Source of the DNA: Duganella sp. sic0402
Lineage (GTDB): Bacteria; Pseudomonadota; Gammaproteobacteria; Burkholderiales; Burkholderiaceae_D
Assembly (NCBI RefSeq): GCF_019219065.1
Contig: NZ_JAHUWK010000001.1
Location: 1,116,001-1,180,000, forward strand
Direction: 5' to 3'
DNA length: 64,000 nucleotides
Shown: positions 34,633 through 43,263 of the stretch, piece after piece
Numbering within the stretch: position 1 is the first letter of the stretch
Layout of the letters: each line of letters starts with the position of its first letter
Notes under the pieces: model-generated
What the model was told of the DNA's origin: nothing
Database searches by the model: none
The model's input: the letters and a program-made list of their open reading frames with translations, nothing else
Position numbers and translations under genes: made by a program

Positions 34633-34905
34633 CTAGCCGACCAGGGTGGCGGCGCGGGTAAAGATGGACACGCAGAAATCCATCAGGTAGGTCGACATCC
34701 AGCGCCCGGCCAGGATGACAGCCAGCAGCGTCACCAGCAGCCTGGGTAGAAAGCTCAGCGTCTGCTCGTTGATCTGGGTGGCGGCCTGGAACAGCGCCAC
34801 CAGCAGGCCGACGATCAGGCCGGGCACCACCAGCACCACCACCAGCAGCATGACGATGTGCAGCGACTCGACCACCAGATCGACGGCTATTTCAGGAGTC
34901 AACAT
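34633..34905 (-). CDS. fliQ: Flagellar export gate protein FliQ
   Basis: The protein has 90 residues with two membrane helices (about 15-40 and 53-75) separated by QAATQINEQTLSF, the family's most conserved segment. Four FliQ copies line the export gate with FliP and FliR. It lies 13 bp after fliP on the same strand. The start MLTPEIAVDLV fits the family. Confidence 0.95.
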   Translation of the reverse strand: MLTPEIAVDLVVESLHIVMLLVVVLVVPGLIVGLLVALFQAATQINEQTLSFLPRLLVTLLAVILAGRWMSTYLMDFCVSIFTRAATLVG

Positions 34906-34918
34906 AAGGCTCGCCTCT

Positions 34919-35692
34919 TCAGTACGCCTGTATGCTCGTCACGAGCGTGTTCACGGTCAGCGTCCAGCCGTCGACCAGCACGAATAGCAGCAGCTTGAAC
35001 GGCAGCGAAATCACCAGCGGCGACAGCATCATCATACCCATCGCCATCAGCACCGACGACACCACCAGGTCAATCACCAGGAAGGGGATGAACAGCATGC
35101 AGCCGATCTGGAACGCAGTCTTCAGCTCGGACAGCACAAACGCCGCCAGCTTGACGGTGAACGCGTGCTGGGTCGGATCGGTGATCTTGTCCTCGCCGGC
35201 CAGGTGGGCGATCTGCTGCAGCGCGGCCTTGCTGGTTTGCGCCAGCATGAAACGCGACACCGGCTTCTCGGCGATCTGCAAGGCAGTTTCCAGGCCGATC
35301 TTGTCCTGGTCGTAGGGGACGAAGGCTTGCGTCCAGATCTCATTGCCGATCGGCCGCATCACCAGCAGCGTCAGGATCAGCGCCACCCCGGTGATGACAC
35401 GATTGGGCAAACCCTGCTGCAAGCCGAGCGCCTGGCGCAGCAGCGACAGCACGATCACAAAACGGGTAAAGCTGGTCATCATCATGACCATCACCGGGAG
35501 CAAGCCCAGCAAGGTCATGATGATCAGGATCTGCATCTTGACCGTCAGTTCGGTCTTGGCTCCCGGCACCACATTGGCCAGCAAATCGACAGCCTGGGCC
35601 GGCATGCTGGTCAGGCCCAGGCCCAGCAAGGCGGCCAGCGGCGCGAGCGCCAGCAGGCGCCGCCGCCAGTGCGCGTTCATGCTCCAGGTCAT
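34919..35692 (-). CDS. fliP: Flagellar export gate protein FliP
   Basis: The protein has 257 residues. A cleavable signal (ending near PAQA, residue 34) is followed by four membrane helices and a periplasmic domain with EIWTQAFVPYDQDKI. The motif FTRFVIVLSLLRQALG near 75 is typical. Five FliP copies form the gate core. Its start overlaps the fliN stop (ATGA). fliO, which helps assemble FliP in many systems, is absent from its usual place between fliN and fliP, as in Flag-2 loci. Confidence 0.97.
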   Translation of the reverse strand: MTWSMNAHWRRRLLALAPLAALLGLGLTSMPAQAVDLLANVVPGAKTELTVKMQILIIMTLLGLLPVMVMMMTSFTRFVIVLSLLRQALGLQQGLPNRVITGVALILTLLVMRPIGNEIWTQAFVPYDQDKIGLETALQIAEKPVSRFMLAQTSKAALQQIAHLAGEDKITDPTQHAFTVKLAAFVLSELKTAFQIGCMLFIPFLVIDLVVSSVLMAMGMMMLSPLVISLPFKLLLFVLVDGWTLTVNTLVTSIQAY

Positions 35693-36063
35693 GGAGTCAT
35701 CATGTCCAGATTCAGGCCGTCCAGGTCGATCACTTTGAGACCATAGTTCTCGCCCGCCACCACCACTTCGGCGCGGCCGATGGCGGTGCCGTTAACCTTG
35801 ATCACCAGCGGCTCGCCGGCCAGCACATCCAGTTCCACCACGCTGTCGGCGCCGATGTTCATCAGCTCTTCCAGCGAAATGCGGGCCGAACCAACTTCCA
35901 GCGTCAGCGTCACCGGGATCTTGCGCATCATGGCGGGCAGGTCGCGGCGTGGCGCAACGGCTGGCAGGTCGGTCAGCTCGGCGCCTGGCTGATCGATGAT
36001 CATCTCTTCCGACAGGTCTTCCAGCAGGGCGTCGCTAGGATTGGCTACGTTCATGTTCATCAT
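35689..36063 (-). CDS. fliN: Flagellar motor switch protein FliN
   Basis: The protein has 124 residues. A variable, acidic N-terminus is followed by the SpoA domain (about 48-122) with the pattern IPVTLTLEVGSARISLEEL and the C-terminal AIGRAEVVVAGENYGLKV. It forms the C-ring base with FliM and helps dock FliH/FliI. It overlaps the fliM stop (TAATG). A short initial MMNMNV leaves several nearby ATGs; the first has been used. Confidence 0.95.
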   Translation of the reverse strand: MMNMNVANPSDALLEDLSEEMIIDQPGAELTDLPAVAPRRDLPAMMRKIPVTLTLEVGSARISLEELMNIGADSVVELDVLAGEPLVIKVNGTAIGRAEVVVAGENYGLKVIDLDGLNLDMMTP

Positions 36064-36953
36064 TATTCTGCATCTTCAAAAGAGGTTAAACAGAGTTTGC
36101 CTTTGTGCTCGGTGACGGCCGCCGTGAACAGGCGCGAATCTTCGAGCAGGACGTCCGCCCTGGCCAGGCTGACCGGGATCACGTCGCCAACCTGTAAATC
36201 GTACAAGCTGCCCAGCGACACTTCCTTGCTGGCCAGGCGGCCAATCAGGCCCACTTGCAGGCGCTGCGCCAGTGGCGCGGCGGCCTTGGATTTCTTGCCG
36301 CTGTCGCGGTCGCGCAGCAGGCCGCGCAGCACGCTGGCCATCAGTTGCTTGTCGAGCGCAAACCAGTACTGGCCGGTGGCGCCGCTGCTGACATCGGCGA
36401 CGGTCACGGTGATGATCCAGGTGCCCTTGGGCGGATGCGATCCGGGCGCCGGCTTGAACTCGGCGTCGGCGCTGTCCTGCCCTTCGGCCGGGACCGGCTT
36501 GTCAGTGGCGGGAAGATTGAGTTCGATGCGGCCAGCCAGCGTACCAGCCAACTGTTGCCCCAGTACCACAGCCAGCCGTTCTTCGGTGGCAGTCACACGC
36601 ACCGCATTCTCATCCACCGACGCGGCGGTGTCGGCCTTGGCGTCGGCTTTGGCGCCGCTGCCATAACGGTAATTCAGCACGCTGAGCAGCACTTTGCGTT
36701 CCATCGCAAAGGCGATCTGGCCGGCCGGCGCGGCAAAGCTGAGCCAGCGGCTGCGGATCTCCTTGCCTTCCAGGCGGCTGAATGCGACATCCTCCACCTG
36801 GAAGCCGCCCCAGTAACGGCGGTTCATATTCAGGCGCATGGACTGCGCCAGATCGTCGCGCAACTGCGCCGCAAAGATATGCAGCAAATGTACCGGACGG
36901 CCCAGCAGGCACGGGTCCAGCACTTGATGTTGCGTCTGTTTTGTCGTTGTCAT
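36063..36953 (-). CDS. fliM: Divergent FliM-family motor switch protein
   Basis: The protein has 296 residues. The middle domain resembles the CheC-like FliM core and the C-terminal ~75 residues resemble a SpoA domain (RLQVGLIGRLASKEVSLGSL, then DVIPVSL). The N-terminal CheY-binding peptide of typical FliM (LSQxEID-like) is not seen; the protein begins with a polar stretch and CLLGRPVHLLHIF. The motor may therefore not be switched by CheY-P in the usual way. A four-codon reading frame (ATG GCC AAT ACA TGA) overlaps the start codon and may couple translation. It is the first gene of the minus-strand fliM-to-flhA operon. Confidence 0.8.
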   Translation of the reverse strand: MTTTKQTQHQVLDPCLLGRPVHLLHIFAAQLRDDLAQSMRLNMNRRYWGGFQVEDVAFSRLEGKEIRSRWLSFAAPAGQIAFAMERKVLLSVLNYRYGSGAKADAKADTAASVDENAVRVTATEERLAVVLGQQLAGTLAGRIELNLPATDKPVPAEGQDSADAEFKPAPGSHPPKGTWIITVTVADVSSGATGQYWFALDKQLMASVLRGLLRDRDSGKKSKAAAPLAQRLQVGLIGRLASKEVSLGSLYDLQVGDVIPVSLARADVLLEDSRLFTAAVTEHKGKLCLTSFEDAE

Positions 36954-37552
36954 GTATTGGCCATGGCGGTTAATTCTTCCCTACTCCTCCATCATCGCAC
37001 TATCCAGCTAATAACTGGTTACTTCCGGCGCAATTTTTTCTCAAAGTAGGACGATCTTGGTAGCAGCATACCTGAAAATTCACATTATTGCTAATCAACA
37101 ATATTTGGCCAAAAAATTTCCTCCAAGACAAATATCGCTTTACAAGAATGTTGCTAGCCGGTAAGCTAACTTCGACTTGTGGGTATATTTCGCTGCTCCG
37201 CAACATACATGAACACATGGCGCTTAGTGAATGATTTATAACGAGATTTGCTTCAAGATAACGGTTTTAACCACCGCCTTACGGCGCGATGCGGAGATTT
37301 GACATACGACAATTCAGCCACCGCAGCCGCAGCGGCGCCACGGGACCCGAATCCCGCCACGCGTCCGATTTAGTCCGACATCCGTACACTATCTTTCTTA
37401 CAAGACTGTGACATGCACAACGGATGTGTGGCAGCTTAGCTATAGAACGTCACATAATCTACCAATAGACTTGCTGCTTTTCGGCAATCTCGCTATGGTA
37501 GTCATCTGGATTCAAAGCGGTAAAAAAATACCGCAAAAACGGGGGTAGCAAG
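36954..37552. promoter_or_regulatory. 599-bp gene-free region between divergent fliM and fliE operons
   Basis: No convincing gene lies here. The region is more AT-rich than its surroundings and contains ACATCCGT at 37378-37385 with its inverse ACGGATGT at 37420-37427. It must hold the promoters of both the fliM-flhA and fliE-fliJ operons. No sigma54 or sigma28 consensus with correct spacing was found by eye. In Flag-2 loci a sigma54 activator gene (lafK) can lie here; it is absent. Confidence 0.6.
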
Positions 37553-37903
37553 ATGAGCAATGGATTCTCCAGCCTGATACAGGCCGACCTGGCGTCGCTG
37601 ACCAATGCGGCGCACAACCTGGCGAACAGCAGCACCAATATCGCTGCGGCCAACCAGTTCGCCGGGCAGGACGCGCAGCCCGCCTTCTCGTTTGCCCAGT
37701 CGATGCAAAACGCCATCGACAAGGTCAACGGCCAGGATGTCGAGGCCGGCCAGAAGATGGCCGATGTCGATTCCGGCAAAAGCGATGACCTGGTCGGCGC
37801 CATGCTGTCCAGCCAGGAAGCCAGCCTGTCCTTCTCGATGTTGATGCAAGTGCGCAACAAAGTCATGGGCGGCCTCGACGAACTGATCAAATTACCGCTG
37901 TAA
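37553..37903 (+). CDS. fliE: Flagellar hook-basal body protein FliE
   Basis: The protein has 116 residues. The conserved C-terminal half (about 45-115) contains SFAQSMQNAIDKVN and the helix ending MQVRNKVMGGLDELIKLPL, close to the family end. FliE connects the MS ring to the rod and is the first exported component. The N-terminal half is helical and less conserved. GGGGGTAGCAAG precedes the ATG as ribosome-binding site. It heads the fliEFGHIJ operon. Confidence 0.95.
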   Translation: MSNGFSSLIQADLASLTNAAHNLANSSTNIAAANQFAGQDAQPAFSFAQSMQNAIDKVNGQDVEAGQKMADVDSGKSDDLVGAMLSSQEASLSFSMLMQVRNKVMGGLDELIKLPL

Positions 37904-37924
37904 GCCTCCGCGAAAGCAATCAAC

Positions 37925-39688
37925 GTGATTAACACCTTCAAGTCCGCCTTCGACCGCTGGCGCGCGAACCCGTCTGCGCCGTCGTTGTCCCCCGCCCTGC
38001 TGAAAACCCTGTATCCGCTGCTGATGCTGGCCATCGGCCTGACCGCGCTGGTGCTGATGTATATGTGGAGCAACCAGTCCAGCTACAAGCCGGTGTTTGG
38101 CGCGCGCGAACGCGTTTCGGCGCCGGACATGATGACGGTGCTGGATACCGAACACATCCCTTACCGCATCCACCCGGAAAGCGGCCAGGTGCTGGTGCCG
38201 GATTCGATGCTGGGCAAGGTGCGCATGCTGCTGGCCGCCCGCGGCGTTACCGCGCAGCTGCCGGCCGGCCTGGAGCTGATGGATAAAAACGACCCGCTGG
38301 GCGTGTCGCAATTCGTGCAGGACGTGCGCTTCCGCCGCGGCCTGGAAGGCGAACTGGCGCAATCGATCATGACACTGGACGCGATCTCGCATGCGCGCGT
38401 GCACCTGTCGATCGCCAAGTCGACCTCCTTCGTGTCGTCGGATGGCGAGAAATCCTCGGCCTCGGTGGTAGTGCAGCTGAAACCCGGCGCCACGCTGACG
38501 CCGGAAGCCATCGCTGCCGTGGTCAACATGGTGTCTGGCAGCGTCGCCAGCCTGGCGCCAGCCCGTGTCAGCCTGGTGGACCAGGCCGGCAATCTGCTGT
38601 CGGCGCACATCGACCTGGCCGACGGCTTTGATACCGGCACCAGCAGCAACGACGCCGCCAAGCGCTACCAGGACCAGGTCAAATCGAACATCAAGGGCAT
38701 CCTGGGTCCGGTCATCGGCGAAGACAACTACCGCATGTCGGTGGCGGCCGATGTCGATAACGACCGCGTCGAAGAAACCGTGGAAAAATACGGCGCCGAT
38801 CCGCGCGTGACCAGCGAAGCCATGCGCGAAGAGCAGGACCGCAACCGGCTGGTGATGGGCGTGCCGGGCACGCTGTCCAACCGGCCGCCGCCAGCCAACG
38901 CCAACCCGGCCGCCGCTGCCCAGCAGGCCGCCGGCGGCGCCAACGATCCGAACGCGCAGCAGCCGGACGGCAGCGCGCGCAAGAACGCCACCACCCGCCA
39001 GTACGCCTACGACCGCAGCATCATCCAGACCAAGCGCAGCCGTGGCCGCCTGGAGAAACTCAGTGTGGCCGTGGTGCTGGCGCAAGCCGCCGCGCCGACC
39101 CCGAAAACCGGCTGGAGCGCCGCCGAAATCGCCAATATCGACAAGATCCTGCGCAACGGCCTGGGCATCAACGCCGCGCGCGGCGACCAGCTGGTGGTGT
39201 CGGCGATGAACTTCCCGGCCAGGACCGCGCCCGCCGCCTGGTGGGAAGAACGCGACAATATCGTCGACATGAGCAAGTACGCGATCTACGCGATCGCCGC
39301 CCTGCTCGGCTACCTGCTGTTGCTGCGCCCGATCATGCGCCTGGTGACCGTGCGCCTCACGCCAGATCCGAAAGAAACGGCACGCGTCGCCGCCGAGCGC
39401 CGTGCCGCCGAGCAGGCTGCCGTGGCCGCTGCCAGGGAAGCCAAGGAAGCCGCCGCCAAGGACCAGGCGGCACTGGCCGACGGCGCCGCGCCTGGCCTGG
39501 CACTGGGCGGCAGCACTGGCCAGCCAGGCATGCCGGTGGTGCCACTGCTGGAAAACTACGATCTGCCACCGCCGGGCTCGGCTGTAGACGTGATGGTCGA
39601 TCACCTGAAAGTACTGGCCGCGAAAGAACCGGAACGCGTCGCCGAAGTCGTCAAACAATGGATGCAGAAAAATGGCCGAACTCAATAA
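37925..39688 (+). CDS. fliF: Flagellar MS-ring protein FliF
   Basis: The protein has 587 residues. Membrane segments lie near 26-46 and about 455-475, flanking the ring-building motifs and a Pro/Ala/Asn-rich linker near 320-345. The C-terminal helix binds FliG (VAEVVKQWMQ). It forms the ring that houses the export gate. It starts at GTG 37925, 22 bp after fliE, without a strong ribosome-binding site, so it may be coupled to fliE. The cytoplasmic tail carries a long alanine-rich stretch (about 482-520) not usual for the family. fliG overlaps by 17 bp. Confidence 0.96.
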   Translation: MINTFKSAFDRWRANPSAPSLSPALLKTLYPLLMLAIGLTALVLMYMWSNQSSYKPVFGARERVSAPDMMTVLDTEHIPYRIHPESGQVLVPDSMLGKVRMLLAARGVTAQLPAGLELMDKNDPLGVSQFVQDVRFRRGLEGELAQSIMTLDAISHARVHLSIAKSTSFVSSDGEKSSASVVVQLKPGATLTPEAIAAVVNMVSGSVASLAPARVSLVDQAGNLLSAHIDLADGFDTGTSSNDAAKRYQDQVKSNIKGILGPVIGEDNYRMSVAADVDNDRVEETVEKYGADPRVTSEAMREEQDRNRLVMGVPGTLSNRPPPANANPAAAAQQAAGGANDPNAQQPDGSARKNATTRQYAYDRSIIQTKRSRGRLEKLSVAVVLAQAAAPTPKTGWSAAEIANIDKILRNGLGINAARGDQLVVSAMNFPARTAPAAWWEERDNIVDMSKYAIYAIAALLGYLLLLRPIMRLVTVRLTPDPKETARVAAERRAAEQAAVAAAREAKEAAAKDQAALADGAAPGLALGGSTGQPGMPVVPLLENYDLPPPGSAVDVMVDHLKVLAAKEPERVAEVVKQWMQKNGRTQ

Positions 39689-40712
39689 CATGGATGATGA
39701 CGGCGGCGAATACGCCATGCCGACCAAGCTGACGCCGGTGGAGCAAGCCGCCATCGTGCTGCTGAGTATCGGCGAGGAGCCGGCCGCCGCCGTGCTGCGC
39801 TGCCTGTCGCGCGAGGAATTGCTGGAAGTGACCCAGGTGATGTCGCGCATGAGCGGCATCAAGGTGGAATCGGTCAAGCTCGCCATGCAGAAGTTCTTCG
39901 ACGACTACCGCGAGCAGTCCGGCGTGCATGGCGCGTCGCGCTCCTACCTGAAGCGCTCGCTCGACCTGGCGCTGGGCGGCGACCTGGCCAACACCGTACT
40001 GAACAATATCTACGGCGACGAACTGCGGCCGAAAATGGCGCGCCTGCAGTGGGCCTCGCCGAAATGGCTGGCCGAATACATCTCCAATGAACACGTGCAG
40101 ATGCAGGCGGTATTCCTGGCCTTCCTGCCCGCCGCGCTGGCCGGCCAGATCATCGACGGCCTGCCGCAGGACACGCGCGACCTGGTGCTGCTGAATCTGG
40201 CGCGCATGGAAGAAGTCGATGCCGACCTGCTGCAGGAGCTGGACGAACTGGTCGACCGCTGCCTCAGCTCGTTCGACTCGCAAGGCACCAGCGTGGAAGG
40301 CATCCGCCAGACCGCAGAAATTCTGAACCGCCTGCCAAGCAACCGCGCGCAGATGGTGGAGCTGCTGCGCGCCCACGATCCGGACGTGGTATCAAAGATC
40401 GAACTGTCGATGTACGACTTCTTCATCCTCGGCAACCAGACCGAACAGGCGATTACCCGCATCCTGGAAGACGTGCCGCTGGAACAATGGGCGATCGCGC
40501 TCAAGGGCGCCGATATTTCGGTGCGCGACGCGATCCTGAAAACCATGCCGAAACGCCAGGCGCAGGCCTTCGAGGACATGATGCGCCGCGCCGGTCCGGT
40601 ACCGATGTCGCGGATCGAACAGACGCGCCAGGAAATCATGGCCTCCGTCAAGGCGCTGGCCGACGCCGGCGAAGTCGAGATTCAACTGTTCGCGGAACAG
40701 GTGATTGAATGA
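39672..40712 (+). CDS. fliG: Flagellar motor switch protein FliG
   Basis: The protein has 346 residues with the three-domain layout: N-terminal FliF-binding, middle FliM-binding, and C-terminal torque helix. The middle-domain motif, typically EHPQTIA, reads EHVQMQA here, which matches a coevolved divergent FliM partner. The torque-helix charged residues are in KGADISVRDAILKTMPKRQAQAFEDMM. It transmits stator force to the rotor. It overlaps fliF by 17 bp and fliH by 4 bp. Confidence 0.96.
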   Translation: MAELNNMDDDGGEYAMPTKLTPVEQAAIVLLSIGEEPAAAVLRCLSREELLEVTQVMSRMSGIKVESVKLAMQKFFDDYREQSGVHGASRSYLKRSLDLALGGDLANTVLNNIYGDELRPKMARLQWASPKWLAEYISNEHVQMQAVFLAFLPAALAGQIIDGLPQDTRDLVLLNLARMEEVDADLLQELDELVDRCLSSFDSQGTSVEGIRQTAEILNRLPSNRAQMVELLRAHDPDVVSKIELSMYDFFILGNQTEQAITRILEDVPLEQWAIALKGADISVRDAILKTMPKRQAQAFEDMMRRAGPVPMSRIEQTRQEIMASVKALADAGEVEIQLFAEQVIE

Positions 40713-41425
40713 AGCAATTCCGTCCTTACCGCTTCCCGCCGCTGGCGCAGTTCACCACCCAGCGTGCTGCTGCTGCGGCCGCGCAGGGCCATGCTCACGG
40801 CCATGGCGGCGACGGTGGCGCGCAGTGGGCTGCCTCGGTCAGCGAGGGCTTTGAACAGGGCCAGCGCGACGGCTACGAAATCGGCCTGGCGCGTGGCCAG
40901 GAAGACGGCTTTGAAACTGGCCGCCAGTCCGGCCAGGAACAGGGCCGCGAGGAAGGCCGCCACGAAACGCTGGTGGCCTATGACCAGATGGCGCGCCCGG
41001 TCGACGCCATGCTGAAAAGCCTGAAAAAACTGCGTTCCGATTACCGCGCCGCGCAGCGCAAGGAAGTGGTCGATCTGGTGGCGAAAGTCGCGCGCCAGGT
41101 GATCCGCGCCGAACTGGCCTTGCAGCCGGTGCAGCTGATGGCGCTGGTGGAGGAAACGCTGGCCTCGATGCCGCCTACCCGCGACGAAATCGATGTCTTC
41201 CTGAATCCGGAAGAGCTGAAGCGTATTGCCGAGCTGGACCCGAAACGTTCCAAGCGCTGGAATCTGATCCCCGACGCCCGTCTTGAGGTCGGTGAATGCC
41301 GTATCAAGGCTGGCGATAATGAAGTCGATGCCGGCTGCCATCAACGTCTTGCGGCGGTCATGGAACAGGTCGATAATCAGCTGCAGATCGCCGACAGCGG
41401 CGATGAACCGGAGACCGAAGAGTGA
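40709..41425 (+). CDS. fliH: Flagellar export ATPase regulator FliH
   Basis: The protein has 238 residues. An N-terminal histidine/alanine-rich part leads to a glycine-spaced GxxxG repeat region (about 50-90: EGFEQGQRDGYEIG and on), typical of the FliH coiled-coil stalk. The C-terminal domain (about 115-230) binds FliI, with EVVDLVAKVARQVIRAELA. It links the ATPase to the C-ring. Start and stop codons overlap fliG and fliI (ATGA, GTGA), indicating translational coupling. Confidence 0.93.
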   Translation: MKQFRPYRFPPLAQFTTQRAAAAAAQGHAHGHGGDGGAQWAASVSEGFEQGQRDGYEIGLARGQEDGFETGRQSGQEQGREEGRHETLVAYDQMARPVDAMLKSLKKLRSDYRAAQRKEVVDLVAKVARQVIRAELALQPVQLMALVEETLASMPPTRDEIDVFLNPEELKRIAELDPKRSKRWNLIPDARLEVGECRIKAGDNEVDAGCHQRLAAVMEQVDNQLQIADSGDEPETEE

Positions 41426-42735
41426 TCGCAGATGCCTTACGCAATCTGGAACTGGGTTCGGTACCCATGGCGACCCCTACCGGTCGCCTGGTGGGCGCAT
41501 CCGGTTTGTTGCTTGAGGCCGTGGGTTGCCCGCTGCATACCGGCCAGCGTTGCCAGATAGAGACAGTCGGCGGCGAATGGCTGGACGCGCAAGTGGTCGG
41601 TTTCCGCGAAAAACTGTCGTATCTGATGCCATTTAAAAAAGCCATCGGCCTGACCACCGGCGCGCGCGTGCTGCCCTCCCCTGAAAAAGTCAGCCTGCAA
41701 ATTGGCTCCGGCTGGCTGGGACGCATGGTCAATGGCTTGGGCGAACCCATCGACGGCCTCGGCAAGCTGAGCGGCGACTTCCCGCTTGAAACCCAGCCGC
41801 CGCGCGTCCATCCGCTGCGCAAGAAACCGGTGACCGAGCCGCTGGACGTCGGCGTGCGCGCCATCAACTCCATGCTCACGCTAGGCAAGGGCCAGCGGGT
41901 CGGCCTGATGGCCGGTTCCGGCGTCGGCAAATCCGTGCTGCTGGGCCTGATGACGCGCCAGACCGTTGCCGATGTGGTGGTGGTCGGCCTGATCGGCGAA
42001 CGCTCGCGCGAGGTGCGCGAATTTGTCGATATGTCGCTGGGCAAGGAAGGCTTGCAAAAAGCCGTGCTGGTGATCGCGCCGGCCGACGAAAGCCCGCTGA
42101 TGCGGGTCATGGCTACCGAACTGTGCCACTCGATCGCCGCGCACTACCGCGATCAGGGCAAGAATGTGCTGCTGCTGGTCGACTCGCTGACCCGCTATGC
42201 GATGGCGCTGCGCGAAGTGGCGCTGGCGCTCGGCGAGCCGCCGGCCACCAAGGGCTATCCGCCATCGGTGTTCTCCAATCTGCCGCAGCTGATCGAATCG
42301 GCCGGCAATGGCGAAAACCAGACCGGCAGCATGAGCGCCATCTATACCGTGCTGGCCGAAGGCGATGACCAGCAGGACCCGGTGGTCGACACCGCCCGCG
42401 CCATCCTCGACGGCCACATCGTGCTGACCCGCGAACTGGCCGAGCGCGGCCACTACCCGGCGATCGATATCGCCGCCTCGATTAGCCGTTGCATGATGCA
42501 AGTGATCGACCATGAACACCAGATGGCGGCGCGTGCGCTGAAAGCCAGCATGGCGCGCCACGACCGCGTGCGCGACCTTATCCCGCTCGGCGCCTATGTG
42601 CCGGGCGCCGATCCGGTCACCGACAAGGCAGTACAGCTCCACCCCAAGGTTGAAGATTTTCTGTGTCAGGGCACCAAGGAAGAAGCCCCGATCGCCCAGT
42701 GCATAGCGCAACTTGAAAAGCTGATGACGACATGA
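41422..42735 (+). CDS. fliI: Flagellum-specific export ATPase FliI
   Basis: The protein has 437 residues. The N-terminal beta barrel is followed by the F1-like catalytic domain with Walker A GSGVGKS near residue 165, Walker B LLLVDSLTR near 250 and the catalytic glutamate in LIGERSREV near 190. It energises unfolding of export substrates together with the proton force. It starts at GTG overlapping the fliH stop and ends overlapping the fliJ start. Confidence 0.97.
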   Translation: MIADALRNLELGSVPMATPTGRLVGASGLLLEAVGCPLHTGQRCQIETVGGEWLDAQVVGFREKLSYLMPFKKAIGLTTGARVLPSPEKVSLQIGSGWLGRMVNGLGEPIDGLGKLSGDFPLETQPPRVHPLRKKPVTEPLDVGVRAINSMLTLGKGQRVGLMAGSGVGKSVLLGLMTRQTVADVVVVGLIGERSREVREFVDMSLGKEGLQKAVLVIAPADESPLMRVMATELCHSIAAHYRDQGKNVLLLVDSLTRYAMALREVALALGEPPATKGYPPSVFSNLPQLIESAGNGENQTGSMSAIYTVLAEGDDQQDPVVDTARAILDGHIVLTRELAERGHYPAIDIAASISRCMMQVIDHEHQMAARALKASMARHDRVRDLIPLGAYVPGADPVTDKAVQLHPKVEDFLCQGTKEEAPIAQCIAQLEKLMTT

Positions 42736-43163
42736 GCCAACAAAAAATCCGTAACCTGACCACGCTGGTGGCCCTGCGCAACACGGAAGTGGAGCGTCTG
42801 CAGACCGAGATGGCGGAAAAAACCCATCTGCGTGACCGTTACCAGAAAAATCTGGAACGCCTGACCAGCTTGTACACCAATAGCGGCGCCAGCGGCAACT
42901 TGCACCCCGCCCTGGCTGGCAATTGTGGCAATTACAAGCAGGCGGTGATGGTCATGGCCGACAGCCACCGCCTCGACCTGCACATGCACGAGGCCGATAT
43001 GGCGGTTTCGCAACAGGCGCTGAACGCCGCCTGGGCCCGGCGCGAAGTATTGGGCAAGGTGCTGGACAAGACGCAAAAGGTGGTCAACCGCGAGCAAAAC
43101 GTCAAGGAGCGCAAGCAGCAGGACGAATTAGCCACCCAATTGTGGCTGCGCGGCCAAAAATAA
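42732..43163 (+). CDS. fliJ: Flagellar export protein FliJ
   Basis: The protein has 143 residues and is predicted to be almost entirely a two-helix antiparallel coiled coil, rich in Gln, Glu and Arg, as in FliJ. FliJ inserts into the FliI hexamer and recycles chaperones. Sequence conservation is weak in this family; the call relies on length, coiled-coil character and position directly after fliI with a 4-bp overlap. It is the last gene of the fliE operon; a 100-bp gap follows. Confidence 0.88.
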   Translation: MSQQKIRNLTTLVALRNTEVERLQTEMAEKTHLRDRYQKNLERLTSLYTNSGASGNLHPALAGNCGNYKQAVMVMADSHRLDLHMHEADMAVSQQALNAAWARREVLGKVLDKTQKVVNREQNVKERKQQDELATQLWLRGQK

Positions 43164-43263
43164 GCGCAGTTACAAAAAATTGTTAGAAATATTTTCATAC
43201 GGAAACGATTAAGGTCGCCCTATAACAGGGTACACTTCATTCATCCTTTCCAGGAGCTCGAAC

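Noticed and set aside
37000..37218. Possible 71-codon gene in the fliM-fliE gap
   Set aside because: No ribosome-binding site, no motif, and cysteine-rich low-quality translation; better read as regulatory DNA.
37321..37350. Sigma54-like element on the minus strand before fliM (TGGCGCC ... CGGCT)
   Set aside because: It has correct GG/GC spacing but a poor -12 match within a very GC-rich run, so it is likely chance.
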